A DNA stretch of 8,320 nt from contig DDSR01000399.1 of assembly GCA_002343455.1 (NCBI GenBank), forward strand, positions 1 to 8,320, given 5' to 3'. Position numbers and translations under genes: made by a program. This stretch comes from Deltaproteobacteria bacterium UBA2385 (GTDB taxonomy: Bacteria; Myxococcota_A; UBA796; UBA2385). Below, in pieces: positions 1 to 5,914 of the stretch (position 1 is the first letter of the stretch; each line of letters begins with the position of its first letter). The notes below the pieces were generated by a model. That model had not been told where the DNA came from. It worked only from the letters and a program-made list of their open reading frames with translations, and ran no database searches.

Positions 1-291
1 GGCTACACCATCATCCCGGTCAACGCCATGCTGGCGGGGCAGACGCTCTGGGGTCGGACCGTCCTGGCCTCGCTGGGCGAGATCGACGAGCCGGTCGACG
101 TGGTCGACGTCTTCCGCCGCAGCGACGCCCTGCCCGGCCACCTCGACGAGATCATCGGCATGCAGGAGGCGCCGAGGGTGGTCTGGTTCCAGCAGGGCAT
201 CCGCAACGACGAGGTCGCCCGCGCGCTGGAGGCCCGCGGCATCGAGGTGATCCAGGATCGCTGCATGCTCGCCGACCACCGGGCGCTCTGA
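1..291 (+). CDS. CoA-binding domain protein, YccU type (5' partial)
   Basis: The reading frame is open from the left edge and shows the last 96 residues of a YccU-like protein (CoA_binding_2, a small Rossmann-fold domain). Family hallmarks are all present: an initial GY-x3-PVN, then DVVDVFRRSD, then VVWFQQGIRNDEVA, and the end motif IEVIQDRCM followed by a short ADHRAL tail. Family members are about 135-150 residues, so roughly the first 40, with the nucleotide-binding glycine loop, lie outside the window. The ATG at 28 is internal, because the conserved residues before it are in frame. The biochemical role of YccU proteins is poorly defined; binding of CoA or acyl-CoA is inferred from the fold. 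The TGA is immediately followed by the ATG of the phosphatase gene, suggesting co-transcription. Family assignment is firm, function is not. Confidence 0.9.
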   Translation, partial: GYTIIPVNAMLAGQTLWGRTVLASLGEIDEPVDVVDVFRRSDALPGHLDEIIGMQEAPRVVWFQQGIRNDEVARALEARGIEVIQDRCMLADHRAL

Positions 292-1083
292 ATGGCAGGC
301 GAGCGGCAGGTCGCCGTGCGGGCCGTCCAGCGGGCGATGGCGCTGCTGGCGGGGCCCCTGCCGGGCAAGCCCCCCACCCCGGTCGGGGTGCGCACCAAGG
401 CGCCCCACGACTACGTCACCGACCTGGACCTCGCCTGCGAGCGCGAGATCTCGGCGATCATCCGCGCCGCCTACCCGACCGACTCCATCCTGGGCGAGGA
501 GGAGGAGCGCGCCTCGACCCGGGCCAGCCGCCTGTGGATGGTCGATCCGGTCGACGGGACCCGCAACCTCGTCGGAGGCCGCCCCGATGTGGCCGTCTCG
601 GTCGCCTTCGCCCACGAGGGCCGCCTCTGCGCCGCCGCCTTGGGCCTGCCCTACCGCGGCCTGCTGCTCTCGGCTGACGCCGAGGGCGCCTGGCTGGGCG
701 ACGAGCCTCTGCCTCCGCTGGTCGATCCCCCCGAAGGCGCCGGCCTGATCGGCCTGACCGGCGAGCTGCGGGTGGCCTCCCAGGCCCAGAAGGCCGCCCG
801 GCTGGTCGGCTTCATGGTCGGGCGGGCCGAGGGCATCCGCATCAGCGGCGCCCTGGCCTACGACCTGGCCACCCTGGCCCTGGGCGAGCTGCACGGCCGC
901 TTCTCCTACGGCGGGACCCCCTGGGACATCGCCGCCGGGGCCCTGCTGATCGAGCGGCTGGGCGGGGTGGTCAGCGACCCCCAGGGCCGGCCCTGGACCC
1001 CCAGCAGCACCGGGGTCATCGCCGCCTCGGGGCCGCGCGCCCACGCGCTGCTGGTCCAGGGGCTGAAGGCGGTGCAGGGATGA
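292..1083 (+). CDS. inositol monophosphatase family phosphatase (SuhB/CysQ-like)
   Basis: This 263-residue protein has the length and all metal-site motifs of the inositol monophosphatase superfamily (Mg-dependent, Li-sensitive phosphatases acting on myo-inositol phosphates, PAP or sugar phosphates). Visible are DYVTDLDLACE near 40-50, the acidic GEEE at 68-71, DPVDGT at 85-90 (metal ligands Asp85 and Asp88), and GGTPWD at 207-212 with the third Asp at 212, followed by the usual AAGALLIERLGG helix. The most common form of the central motif is DPIDGT-T-N-F; here it is DPVDGTRNL, within family variation. Substrate cannot be read from the sequence. The gene starts directly after the preceding stop, with no clear Shine-Dalgarno, and its TGA overlaps the ATG of the radical SAM gene (ATGA). 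This implies translational coupling and shared transcription. Confidence 0.92.
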   Translation: MAGERQVAVRAVQRAMALLAGPLPGKPPTPVGVRTKAPHDYVTDLDLACEREISAIIRAAYPTDSILGEEEERASTRASRLWMVDPVDGTRNLVGGRPDVAVSVAFAHEGRLCAAALGLPYRGLLLSADAEGAWLGDEPLPPLVDPPEGAGLIGLTGELRVASQAQKAARLVGFMVGRAEGIRISGALAYDLATLALGELHGRFSYGGTPWDIAAGALLIERLGGVVSDPQGRPWTPSSTGVIAASGPRAHALLVQGLKAVQG

Positions 1084-2216
1084 GGCCGGTCCTGCCCACC
1101 GACGAGCAGATCCAGAAGCGGGTCCAGCAGATCCTCCGCCGGGGCAGCCTGAACGTCGGCGGCAACGCGCCGATGGATCGGCTGATGCTGATGTTCACCC
1201 GCTCGTGCGAGCTTCGCTGCTCGTACTGCTTTGTGGATCTCGACGAGGAGGACGACGGGGAGGTGTTCGCTGGTCAGTACAGAGGGCTCCTCCCTCGCGG
1301 CGAGCTGGGGCGAGAGACCCTCTCCCAGGCGATCGATCTGCTGATGACCTCGTCGAAGCCCCGCCTGGGTCTGCAGACCTTCGGGGGCGAGCCCACCCGC
1401 TGCTTCGACCGGGTCCTGGAGATGATCGAGCTCAGCCTGGAGCACCCCCGCCGCCAGGGCCGACCGGTGGAGTTCCTGGTCACGACCAACGGCCTCTCGC
1501 TCAGCGCCGAGCGCATCGCCGCCTTGCAGCGGCCCGGCGTCGTGGTCGAGCTCAGCCTGGACGGCGACCAGCGCGGCAACCGCTTCCGCCGCCCCCTGGT
1601 CCTGCCCGCCGACGAGGCCTGGGCGGCGACCGAGGCGGCCGTCGAGCGCCTGAAGGGCAGCGGCCTGCGCTGGTTCATGAACGCCACCCTGCCCCCGGCG
1701 GCGGCCGGCGAGCTGGGCGCCACCTGGGCCTGGGCCCGGGCGCGGGCGGTGCCGGCCCTGCAGATCAACTACGGCACGGGGATGGCCTGGACCCGGGCCC
1801 AGGTCGAGACCTGGCTGCTGGGCCTGCAGGCCATGCTGGCCGAGCACCGCGCCGACCCGCGCGGGATGGAGCTGCTCAACTGGGCCAACGACGCCGACCC
1901 GGTGCCGCTGTGCGGGGACATCATCGTCGACGTCGACGGCACGGTGCTCCAGGTCGGCGGCCTCTTCCACGAGCGGCGTTTTCCTCAGCTGCGCGAGCCC
2001 TACCTCCGCGGGCAGGTGGGCGAGCTGGCCGGCTTCGAGGGCCTGCGCTTCACCCTGCAGGGCCTGTGGGAGCGCACCCGGCAGGTGCTCGGCCCCCGAG
2101 AGTGGGAGATCTTCGCCGGCAACGTCGCCCTGGGGGCGGCGGTGGACCTGGTGGTGCAGGTGGCCCGGCGCTCGGGCTCAGCGCGGCTCCAGCCCCCGCT
2201 CACCCCAAGCGCATAG
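1080..2216 (+). CDS. radical SAM enzyme with reduced SPASM-like C-terminus
   Basis: The 378-residue product carries the radical SAM signature CxxxCxxC (Cys43, Cys47, Cys50) that binds the [4Fe-4S] cluster cleaving S-adenosylmethionine. It also has the SAM-contacting GGEP (102-105), VTTNG near 134-138 and ELSLDG (157-162), all typical of the TIM-barrel core. A strongly acidic run (DLDEEDDGE, 53-61) follows the cluster motif. The C-terminal CGDIIVDVDGTVLQVGG (278-294) resembles the start of an anSME/SPASM auxiliary-cluster domain (CG-x6-DxDGxV-x3), but the later cysteines are absent, so an auxiliary cluster looks unlikely. SPASM relatives modify peptides or proteins; the substrate here is unknown. 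Its ATG overlaps the phosphatase stop by 4 bp, and its last 39 bp overlap the 3' end of a convergent second radical SAM gene. Radical SAM assignment is firm. Confidence 0.93.
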   Translation: MRPVLPTDEQIQKRVQQILRRGSLNVGGNAPMDRLMLMFTRSCELRCSYCFVDLDEEDDGEVFAGQYRGLLPRGELGRETLSQAIDLLMTSSKPRLGLQTFGGEPTRCFDRVLEMIELSLEHPRRQGRPVEFLVTTNGLSLSAERIAALQRPGVVVELSLDGDQRGNRFRRPLVLPADEAWAATEAAVERLKGSGLRWFMNATLPPAAAGELGATWAWARARAVPALQINYGTGMAWTRAQVETWLLGLQAMLAEHRADPRGMELLNWANDADPVPLCGDIIVDVDGTVLQVGGLFHERRFPQLREPYLRGQVGELAGFEGLRFTLQGLWERTRQVLGPREWEIFAGNVALGAAVDLVVQVARRSGSARLQPPLTPSA

Positions 2217-3080
2217 GGCCGCCTCGACCACGCCGGGGCAGGCCGGCCGATCGGCGCAGCCCTCGCAGGCCGCGGCGTAGCCGCGCCTCTGGGTGCGGAA
2301 GTACACCTCGATCGCCAGAGCCTCGCTCTGCGGCAGGGCGCGACCGACACAGAGAGGCAGACCCAGCCGGGAGACCGGCAGCGCCGCCAGGGCGAGGCGC
2401 AGCTCGTCCAGCGGGAGGGCCTCGTCGGCAAAGCGGAAGAGGGCCTTGTCGCGCAGGGGGGCGACGGCGAGGCGGGCGCCCCAGCGCTGCTCGCAGAGGC
2501 GGGCGAGCGCGGGCAGGCCGGCCAGGGTGCGCCGCAGGGCCAGGGTGTGCAGGTGCAGGCGCAGGCCCAGGGCGTGGGCGAGGTCGAGGCCCTCGACGAG
2601 CTGCTGAAAGGCCGGGCGGCCGGAGATCTCGTCGTGGAGGCTGGCCTCGGCGCTGTAGATGGGCACCACGAGCTCACGCAGGCCCTGGGCGACGAAGCGG
2701 CGCAGGCGGGCCGGCTCCAGGCTGAGCGCCGAGGTCATCAGCTGGATCGGCGCGAAGCCGGCGGCGGCGGCCAGCTCGAAGGCGAGGTCGACGTCGGGGT
2801 GCAGCAGGGGCTCGTTGCCGGCGATGATCAGCCGACCTTGCTCGGGGCTCGCCTGGCCGAAGAAGTCGAGGATGCGCTGGCGAGGGGTGATGTCAGCGGC
2901 GGGCACGGCGATGGTGCCGGGGCCAGCGCAGAAGAAGCAGCGGCTCTCGCAGGCGTTGACCAGGATCAGGGCGGAGGCGGGCGGCAGGCCCCAGGCGGAG
3001 AGGATCTGCGCCTGGCGTGCCGGCGAGGCCGCCAGGAACTCGTGGACCAGCGCATCTTCGTGGACGGGCACGGGGGGCAT
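2178..3080 (-). CDS. second radical SAM enzyme with C-terminal cysteine motif
   Basis: The 300-residue product has CxxxCxxC at Cys44/48/51 (NACESRCFFC), a GGEP-like GNEPLLHPD (88-96), and a YSAEASLHDEISGRPAF segment (142-158) of the kind seen in many peptide- and cofactor-modifying radical SAM proteins. Its C-terminus has Cys244 and C-x2-C-x5-C (272, 275, 281: ACEGCADRPACPGV), a likely ligand set for an auxiliary Fe-S cluster as in SPASM or twitch domains. It is clearly not a duplicate of the radical SAM gene at 1080-2216. The ATG at 3080 is the first possible start after an in-frame TAG (plus-strand 3102-3104); only a weak GAGG lies just upstream. It is convergent with and overlaps the first radical SAM gene, and divergent from the 2OG-oxygenase gene across 33 bp. 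Substrate unknown. Confidence 0.9.
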   Translation of the reverse strand: MPPVPVHEDALVHEFLAASPARQAQILSAWGLPPASALILVNACESRCFFCAGPGTIAVPAADITPRQRILDFFGQASPEQGRLIIAGNEPLLHPDVDLAFELAAAAGFAPIQLMTSALSLEPARLRRFVAQGLRELVVPIYSAEASLHDEISGRPAFQQLVEGLDLAHALGLRLHLHTLALRRTLAGLPALARLCEQRWGARLAVAPLRDKALFRFADEALPLDELRLALAALPVSRLGLPLCVGRALPQSEALAIEVYFRTQRRGYAAACEGCADRPACPGVVEAALCAWGERGLEPR

Positions 3081-3108
3081 GACCTCGGCTAACGCGGCGG
3101 GCTAGACT
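3079..3108 (+). promoter_or_regulatory. candidate promoter for a leaderless 2OG-oxygenase operon
   Basis: A -35-like ATGACC (3079-3084) and a -10-like TAGACT (3103-3108) are separated by 18 bp. Each matches the sigma-70-type consensus at four of six positions. The GTG start lies only 5 nt beyond the -10 box and no Shine-Dalgarno precedes it, so transcription would start at or next to the start codon. The -35 overlaps the start codon of the divergent radical SAM gene, so the two directions may interfere with each other. This is pattern-based only. Confidence 0.35.
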
Positions 3109-3113
3109 GCCCC

Positions 3114-3632
3114 GTGGACCGCGCCCGCACCCCCTTCCTGGACCTGCTCGAAGCCTCGGCGGCGCTGTTCCTGGAGGAGAGCCGGGGCATCCCCGACGCG
3201 GCCTGGACCTCGATGGCCGCCGCGGACGCCTACCAGGGCCGCTGGCTGAGCCTCCCCCTGGCCCTGGGGGCCTGGCAGCAGGAGTTCCCCGGCCTGGACC
3301 TCGCCGCCAACCGGCGCCTCTGTCCGCGCTCGGCCCGGGTGCTGGACGGGATCGAGGGCCTCGTCATCGGCGGCTTCCTGCGTCTCGACCCGGGCTCCGA
3401 GCTGCGGCCGCATCGGGACATCCGCGACGACGACGTGATCCGCGCCCACCTCGCCCTGCAGCTGCCCCCCGTCGAGGCGGCCCGCTGGCCACTGTTCACG
3501 GCCCGGCTGATCGACATCCGCGAGCAGCACTGGGCGAAGAACGAGAGCGATCAGCCCCGCATCACCCTGATGGTCGATGTGCGCCTCTCGGCGCCGATCC
3601 TCGCTGGAGAGATCCCCCCATGGAACGACTGA
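3114..3632 (+). CDS. aspartyl/asparaginyl beta-hydroxylase-family Fe(II)/2-oxoglutarate oxygenase
   Basis: This 172-residue protein matches the Asp_Arg_Hydrox (AspH-like) cupin fold: GSELRPHRDIRDDD (94-107), RAHLALQLP (110-118) and IDIREQHWAKNESDQPRITLMVD (from 133). Aligned by eye to human AspH, His100 and His139 are the Fe ligands (H679, H725), Arg110 and His112 correspond to the 2OG contacts R688 and H690, and Arg149 to R735, with the His139-to-Arg149 spacing exactly kept. AspH lacks an acidic facial ligand, but here the motif is HRD (Asp102), giving a full HxD...H triad as in free-amino-acid hydroxylases such as proline hydroxylases. The expected reaction is 2OG-dependent hydroxylation of an amino acid or peptide side chain. 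GTG at 3114 is the only start after an in-frame TAA at 3090. It overlaps the FAD oxidase gene by 13 bp. Confidence 0.88.
   Translation: MDRARTPFLDLLEASAALFLEESRGIPDAAWTSMAAADAYQGRWLSLPLALGAWQQEFPGLDLAANRRLCPRSARVLDGIEGLVIGGFLRLDPGSELRPHRDIRDDDVIRAHLALQLPPVEAARWPLFTARLIDIREQHWAKNESDQPRITLMVDVRLSAPILAGEIPPWND
3606..3611 (+). promoter_or_regulatory. Shine-Dalgarno for the FAD oxidoreductase
   Basis: GGAGAG ends 8 nt before the ATG at 3620, inside the end of the oxygenase gene. It supports this start and independent ribosome loading within an overlapping operon. Confidence 0.6.
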
Positions 3633-4903
3633 GCGGCCTCAGCGGCGTGGAGCTGCGACCCGGCGTCGAAGAGCTGGACATCGGCGGCTTCCCGATCGGC
3701 CGGCCGCTGGCCCTGGCCCGCCCCCGGGACGAGGCCGCCCTCTGCGCGCTGGTGGCCCGCTGCGCCGAGCTGCGCCTCGGCCTGGTCCCGGTCGGCGCGC
3801 GGACCGCCTACTGGCGGCCCCTCTCCCTTGGCGAGCGCGTGGCGGTCGATCTCTCTGCCCTGAACAGTCTCCGCTTCGAAGACGGGCTGATGCACGCCGG
3901 GGCCGGGGTCACCGTCCAGGCGGCCTCCCAGGCCCTGCGCGCCCGCGGCCTGCACCTGCCGCTGCACCCCGACGCCTTCGGCCAGACCAGCCTGGGCGCG
4001 ATGGCCGCGGTCGCCTGCACCTCGGGCATCGGCATGGGCCAGGGCGGCTTCGGGCGCTGGCTGGCGGGGCTGCGGGTCGTCGACGGGCTGGGCAGGCTGA
4101 TCCCGACGGGCTCGGCGGCGATCGGCGCCCCCCTGATGCGCGAGGGGCTGCCGGATCTGACGGGGCTGGTGCTGGGGGCCGAGGGGGCGCTGGGCGTCGT
4201 CGCCGGCCTCAGCCTGCACCTGCCGCCGCCCACCCACCTGGTGCACCTGCGCGGGCGGGCCCGGGACGGGGGAGAGATCCTCTCCCTGGGACGATCGCTG
4301 GCCGGTCTGTACGACACGATCCGGGCGCAGCGGCCCTTCGAAGCCGGCCGGGGCTGGGGGGACTGGGAGCTGGACATCTGGGTCTGTTCGCCGCTCTCGA
4401 TGGAGGAGGCGAGGGCCCGGGCGGAGGTGGTGCGAGGGCGGGTGGCCGGGCTGGAGATCCTGCCCGACCCGTACTTCGGGCGCTTCGCCGGCGAGCCCGC
4501 CGACTTCGCCCGCTTCGCCGCCCACGCCCGGCTGGTCGGGCTGGACATCAACGCCGGCTACGCCCAGGGCGCCGAGCTCTTGGCGCTGGCTGCTCAGCTC
4601 GCCGACGAGGCCGTCGCCCTGCCGGTGCCGCACCTGCGCCTCGCCCTCTACCTCAGCCCGGAGCTGCTCAACCTGGGCCTGCACCTCTCGCTCCCCCACG
4701 AGCAGCTGCCCTGGGGCCACGCCTTCCAGCAGCGGGGGCTCTTGGCGCTGTCCAGGTGGCCGGTGGTGCCCTACCGCCTGGGGCACGCCTGGCCGGCTGC
4801 GATGCGCGACAAGCTCGACCCGGGCTACCTCGCCCTGCTGCGCGGCTTCAAGGCGGCCGTGGATCCGCACGGGGTGCTGAACCCGGGGCATCCCTGGATA
4901 TGA
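3620..4903 (+). CDS. FAD-binding oxidoreductase, VAO/GlcD-type (PCMH fold)
   Basis: The 427-residue product has the architecture of FAD-linked oxidases of the vanillyl-alcohol oxidase/glycolate oxidase GlcD group. An N-terminal FAD-binding PCMH domain (about 25-205) shows GLMHAGAGVTVQAA (89-102), HPDAFGQTSLGAMAAVA (116-132) and the family motif DLTGLVLGAEGALGVV (179-194). A substrate-cap domain follows, and the protein ends with the typical DPHGVLNPGHPW. Such enzymes oxidise alcohols, hydroxy acids, amines or phenols using FAD. The loop usually carrying a glycine-rich RGGGTS-like sequence is VPVGARTAYW here (57-66), somewhat atypical. The ATG has a good Shine-Dalgarno (GGAGAG) and lies 13 bp inside the 2OG-oxygenase gene; its TGA overlaps the next ATG. 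Both overlaps imply that it acts with its neighbours. Substrate is unknown; no signal peptide is visible, so a cytoplasmic location is likely. Confidence 0.9.
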   Translation: MERLSGLSGVELRPGVEELDIGGFPIGRPLALARPRDEAALCALVARCAELRLGLVPVGARTAYWRPLSLGERVAVDLSALNSLRFEDGLMHAGAGVTVQAASQALRARGLHLPLHPDAFGQTSLGAMAAVACTSGIGMGQGGFGRWLAGLRVVDGLGRLIPTGSAAIGAPLMREGLPDLTGLVLGAEGALGVVAGLSLHLPPPTHLVHLRGRARDGGEILSLGRSLAGLYDTIRAQRPFEAGRGWGDWELDIWVCSPLSMEEARARAEVVRGRVAGLEILPDPYFGRFAGEPADFARFAAHARLVGLDINAGYAQGAELLALAAQLADEAVALPVPHLRLALYLSPELLNLGLHLSLPHEQLPWGHAFQQRGLLALSRWPVVPYRLGHAWPAAMRDKLDPGYLALLRGFKAAVDPHGVLNPGHPWI

Positions 4904-5736
4904 ACCGCTTCGCGGCGCTGCTGGCGGCGATCGATCCGGTCGAGGGGCCCGCGGTCGCGGCGATCCTGGAGGGGCTCCCCGGCCTCGCCGTGCACGCCGG
5001 GAGGCCGGCGCCGCGGTCCTGGGAGGAGGAGGCCTTCGGGGCCTGCGAGCTCTCCCTGCGCGAGGGGCCGCCGGCGCTGCGGCTGGCCTTCTCGCTGGAC
5101 CCGGCCCGCCTGCGGCCGGGCAGCCTCCCCCGCCTCGTGCAGGCCCTGGGCGCCGACCCCTCTCCCGTGGCCTTCCTGGAGGGCCACCTGCAGGTGGGCT
5201 TGGAGGGCGGATCGCCTCGCCGGGTCAAGGTCTACACCTACCCGGACCGGCAGCGGCCGGGGCGCTTTCGGACCGTCCTCGAACAGCTGGCGCAGAACCT
5301 GGGGCTGAGCCTGCCCGACGTCGAGGGCATCGCCTTCGCCGCCGTGGATCTGCTGCCCGAGGGGGGGCGGCTCAAGCTCTACCGCGAGTGTCGGACGGTG
5401 GAGGAGGCGCTGGCGGTGCTGCCGCCGGGCTCGCCCCTGGCCGCGGTGCTGCGGGCCTTCCCCTTGCAGGAGGGCCAGGCCCCCGCGGTCGTCTCGGCCC
5501 GGCTGGGCCCCGCGGGCCCCGTCGACACCACCCTGCACCTCCGCCTGGGCCGCGTCCGCCCCGAGCCCGTCGCCGGCCCCGAGCTCAGCGCCCGCCTCGC
5601 CGCCCTGCGGGCCCAGGCCGCCGCCTTGGACCTCCTCTTCCAGCCCACCTACCTCTCCTGGCTCGACGGTCCCCAGCGGGCCCGCACCCTCTACGGCCAG
5701 CTCCACCGGCGTCAGGTATTGCCTTTTGCCATTTAG
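4900..5736 (+). CDS. uncharacterised protein, possibly PT-barrel (ABBA) prenyltransferase-like; C-terminus within a repeat
   Basis: I do not recognise this 278-residue protein with certainty. It starts at an ATGA overlap with the FAD oxidase. By eye it alternates helical stretches with two-strand units: LRLAFSLDP (60-68), HLQVGLEGG-x3-RVKVYTY (96-114), IAFAAVDLLPEGGRLKLYRE (144-163) and VVSARLG-x6-TLHLRLG (197-217), with amphipathic helices between (122-136, 167-187, 228-247). An alpha-alpha-beta-beta layout with lysine-bearing strands (RVKVY, RLKLY) is reminiscent of ABBA-fold aromatic or peptide prenyltransferases (NphB, PagF/TruF), which transfer isoprenyl groups to phenols, indoles or Tyr. 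This is a structural guess, not a homology result. No signal peptide or membrane segment is seen. The last nine residues (RRQVLPFAI) and the TAG lie in or at the edge of an inverted-repeat element, so the native C-terminus may have been replaced. Confidence 0.8.
   Translation: MNRFAALLAAIDPVEGPAVAAILEGLPGLAVHAGRPAPRSWEEEAFGACELSLREGPPALRLAFSLDPARLRPGSLPRLVQALGADPSPVAFLEGHLQVGLEGGSPRRVKVYTYPDRQRPGRFRTVLEQLAQNLGLSLPDVEGIAFAAVDLLPEGGRLKLYRECRTVEEALAVLPPGSPLAAVLRAFPLQEGQAPAVVSARLGPAGPVDTTLHLRLGRVRPEPVAGPELSARLAALRAQAAALDLLFQPTYLSWLDGPQRARTLYGQLHRRQVLPFAI
5706..5734 (+). repeat. left inverted arm
   Basis: The core GTCAGGTATT at 5711-5720 and TTGCCATTT at 5726-5734 are shared with the right arm. 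The arm encodes residues 270-278 of the upstream gene, and its last T is the first base of that gene's TAG stop. Confidence 0.75.
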
Positions 5737-5831
5737 GATGCCGATGATCAGCGGATCGGCGCGCGCTGGAGGGGCCGTTTTCGGGCGCCCGGGGGGCCTC
5801 GAGCTCCCCCCGGAGGGGTCCGAGCGCGCTC

Positions 5832-5860
5832 AAATGGCAATTGCGAATACCTGACACCGG
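5832..5860 (-). repeat. right inverted arm
   Basis: This is the reverse complement of the left arm with five mismatches, four of them clustered next to the GTATT core. It ends 3 bp before a TTGACG -35-like box. Confidence 0.75.
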
Positions 5861-5863
5861 GTG

Positions 5864-5895
5864 TTGACGTGGCAAGGGGGAAGCCGTGCTACCAT
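5864..5895 (+). promoter_or_regulatory. candidate promoter of the eCIS-leader/beta-barrel gene
   Basis: TTGACG (5864-5869) is a strong -35 match, and GCTACCAT (5888-5895) supplies a possible -10 (TACCAT, spacer 20; GCTACC, spacer 18). A start near 5900 leaves a short leader containing the GAGG ribosome site. This disfavours in-frame start codons at 5861 and 5894, which would fall before the transcript begins. Confidence 0.4.
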
Positions 5896-5905
5896 GGGCA
5901 ATCGC

Positions 5906-5909
5906 GAGG
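5906..5909 (+). promoter_or_regulatory. Shine-Dalgarno deciding the start at 5915
   Basis: GAGG lies 5 nt before the ATG at 5915. The alternative ATG at 5894 has only a G-run about 12 nt away. Confidence 0.5.
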
Positions 5910-5914
5910 TAGCC

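Larger units (their letters stand above)
5706..5860. mobile_element. MITE- or REP-like element with 29-nt inverted arms
   Basis: The left arm (5706-5734) and the reverse complement of the right arm (5832-5860) match at 24 of 29 positions. Both read CCGG-Y-GTCAGGTATT, then five variable bases, then TTGCCATTT. Nested inside is a GCGCGCT stem (5761-5767 with 5823-5829), an 8-bp palindrome GGGCGCCC (5783-5790) and a G6/C6 stem (5791-5796 with 5806-5811). There is no transposase or other coding content. CCGG flanks both GTCAGG/CCTGAC termini; being palindromic, it may be part of the arms or a target duplication. This looks like a non-autonomous transposable or REP-type palindromic element. Folded as RNA it would form a large hairpin between the two plus-strand genes and could also limit read-through, though no U-tract follows. 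Confidence 0.7.

Noticed and set aside
906..1970. Long minus-strand ORF (354 aa) opposite the phosphatase and radical SAM genes
   Set aside because: It is low-complexity Arg/Gly/Gln/Ala/Val-rich translation with no motif, opposite genes with clear family signatures. This is typical of antisense frames in high-GC DNA.
1205..2725. 506-aa plus-strand ORF spanning both radical SAM genes
   Set aside because: It is Arg/Pro/Gly-rich and out of frame with the CxxxCxxC-bearing gene. It crosses into antisense of the second radical SAM gene and has no recognisable domain.
3551..4891. 446-aa minus-strand ORF opposite the FAD oxidoreductase
   Set aside because: It is compositionally biased shadow sequence; the plus strand encodes a complete FAD-oxidase with motifs throughout.
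5737..5893. Possible precursor peptide gene in the largest gap
   Set aside because: The gap is almost entirely the inverted-repeat element plus a promoter-like stretch. No start with a ribosome site and a plausible small peptide was found.
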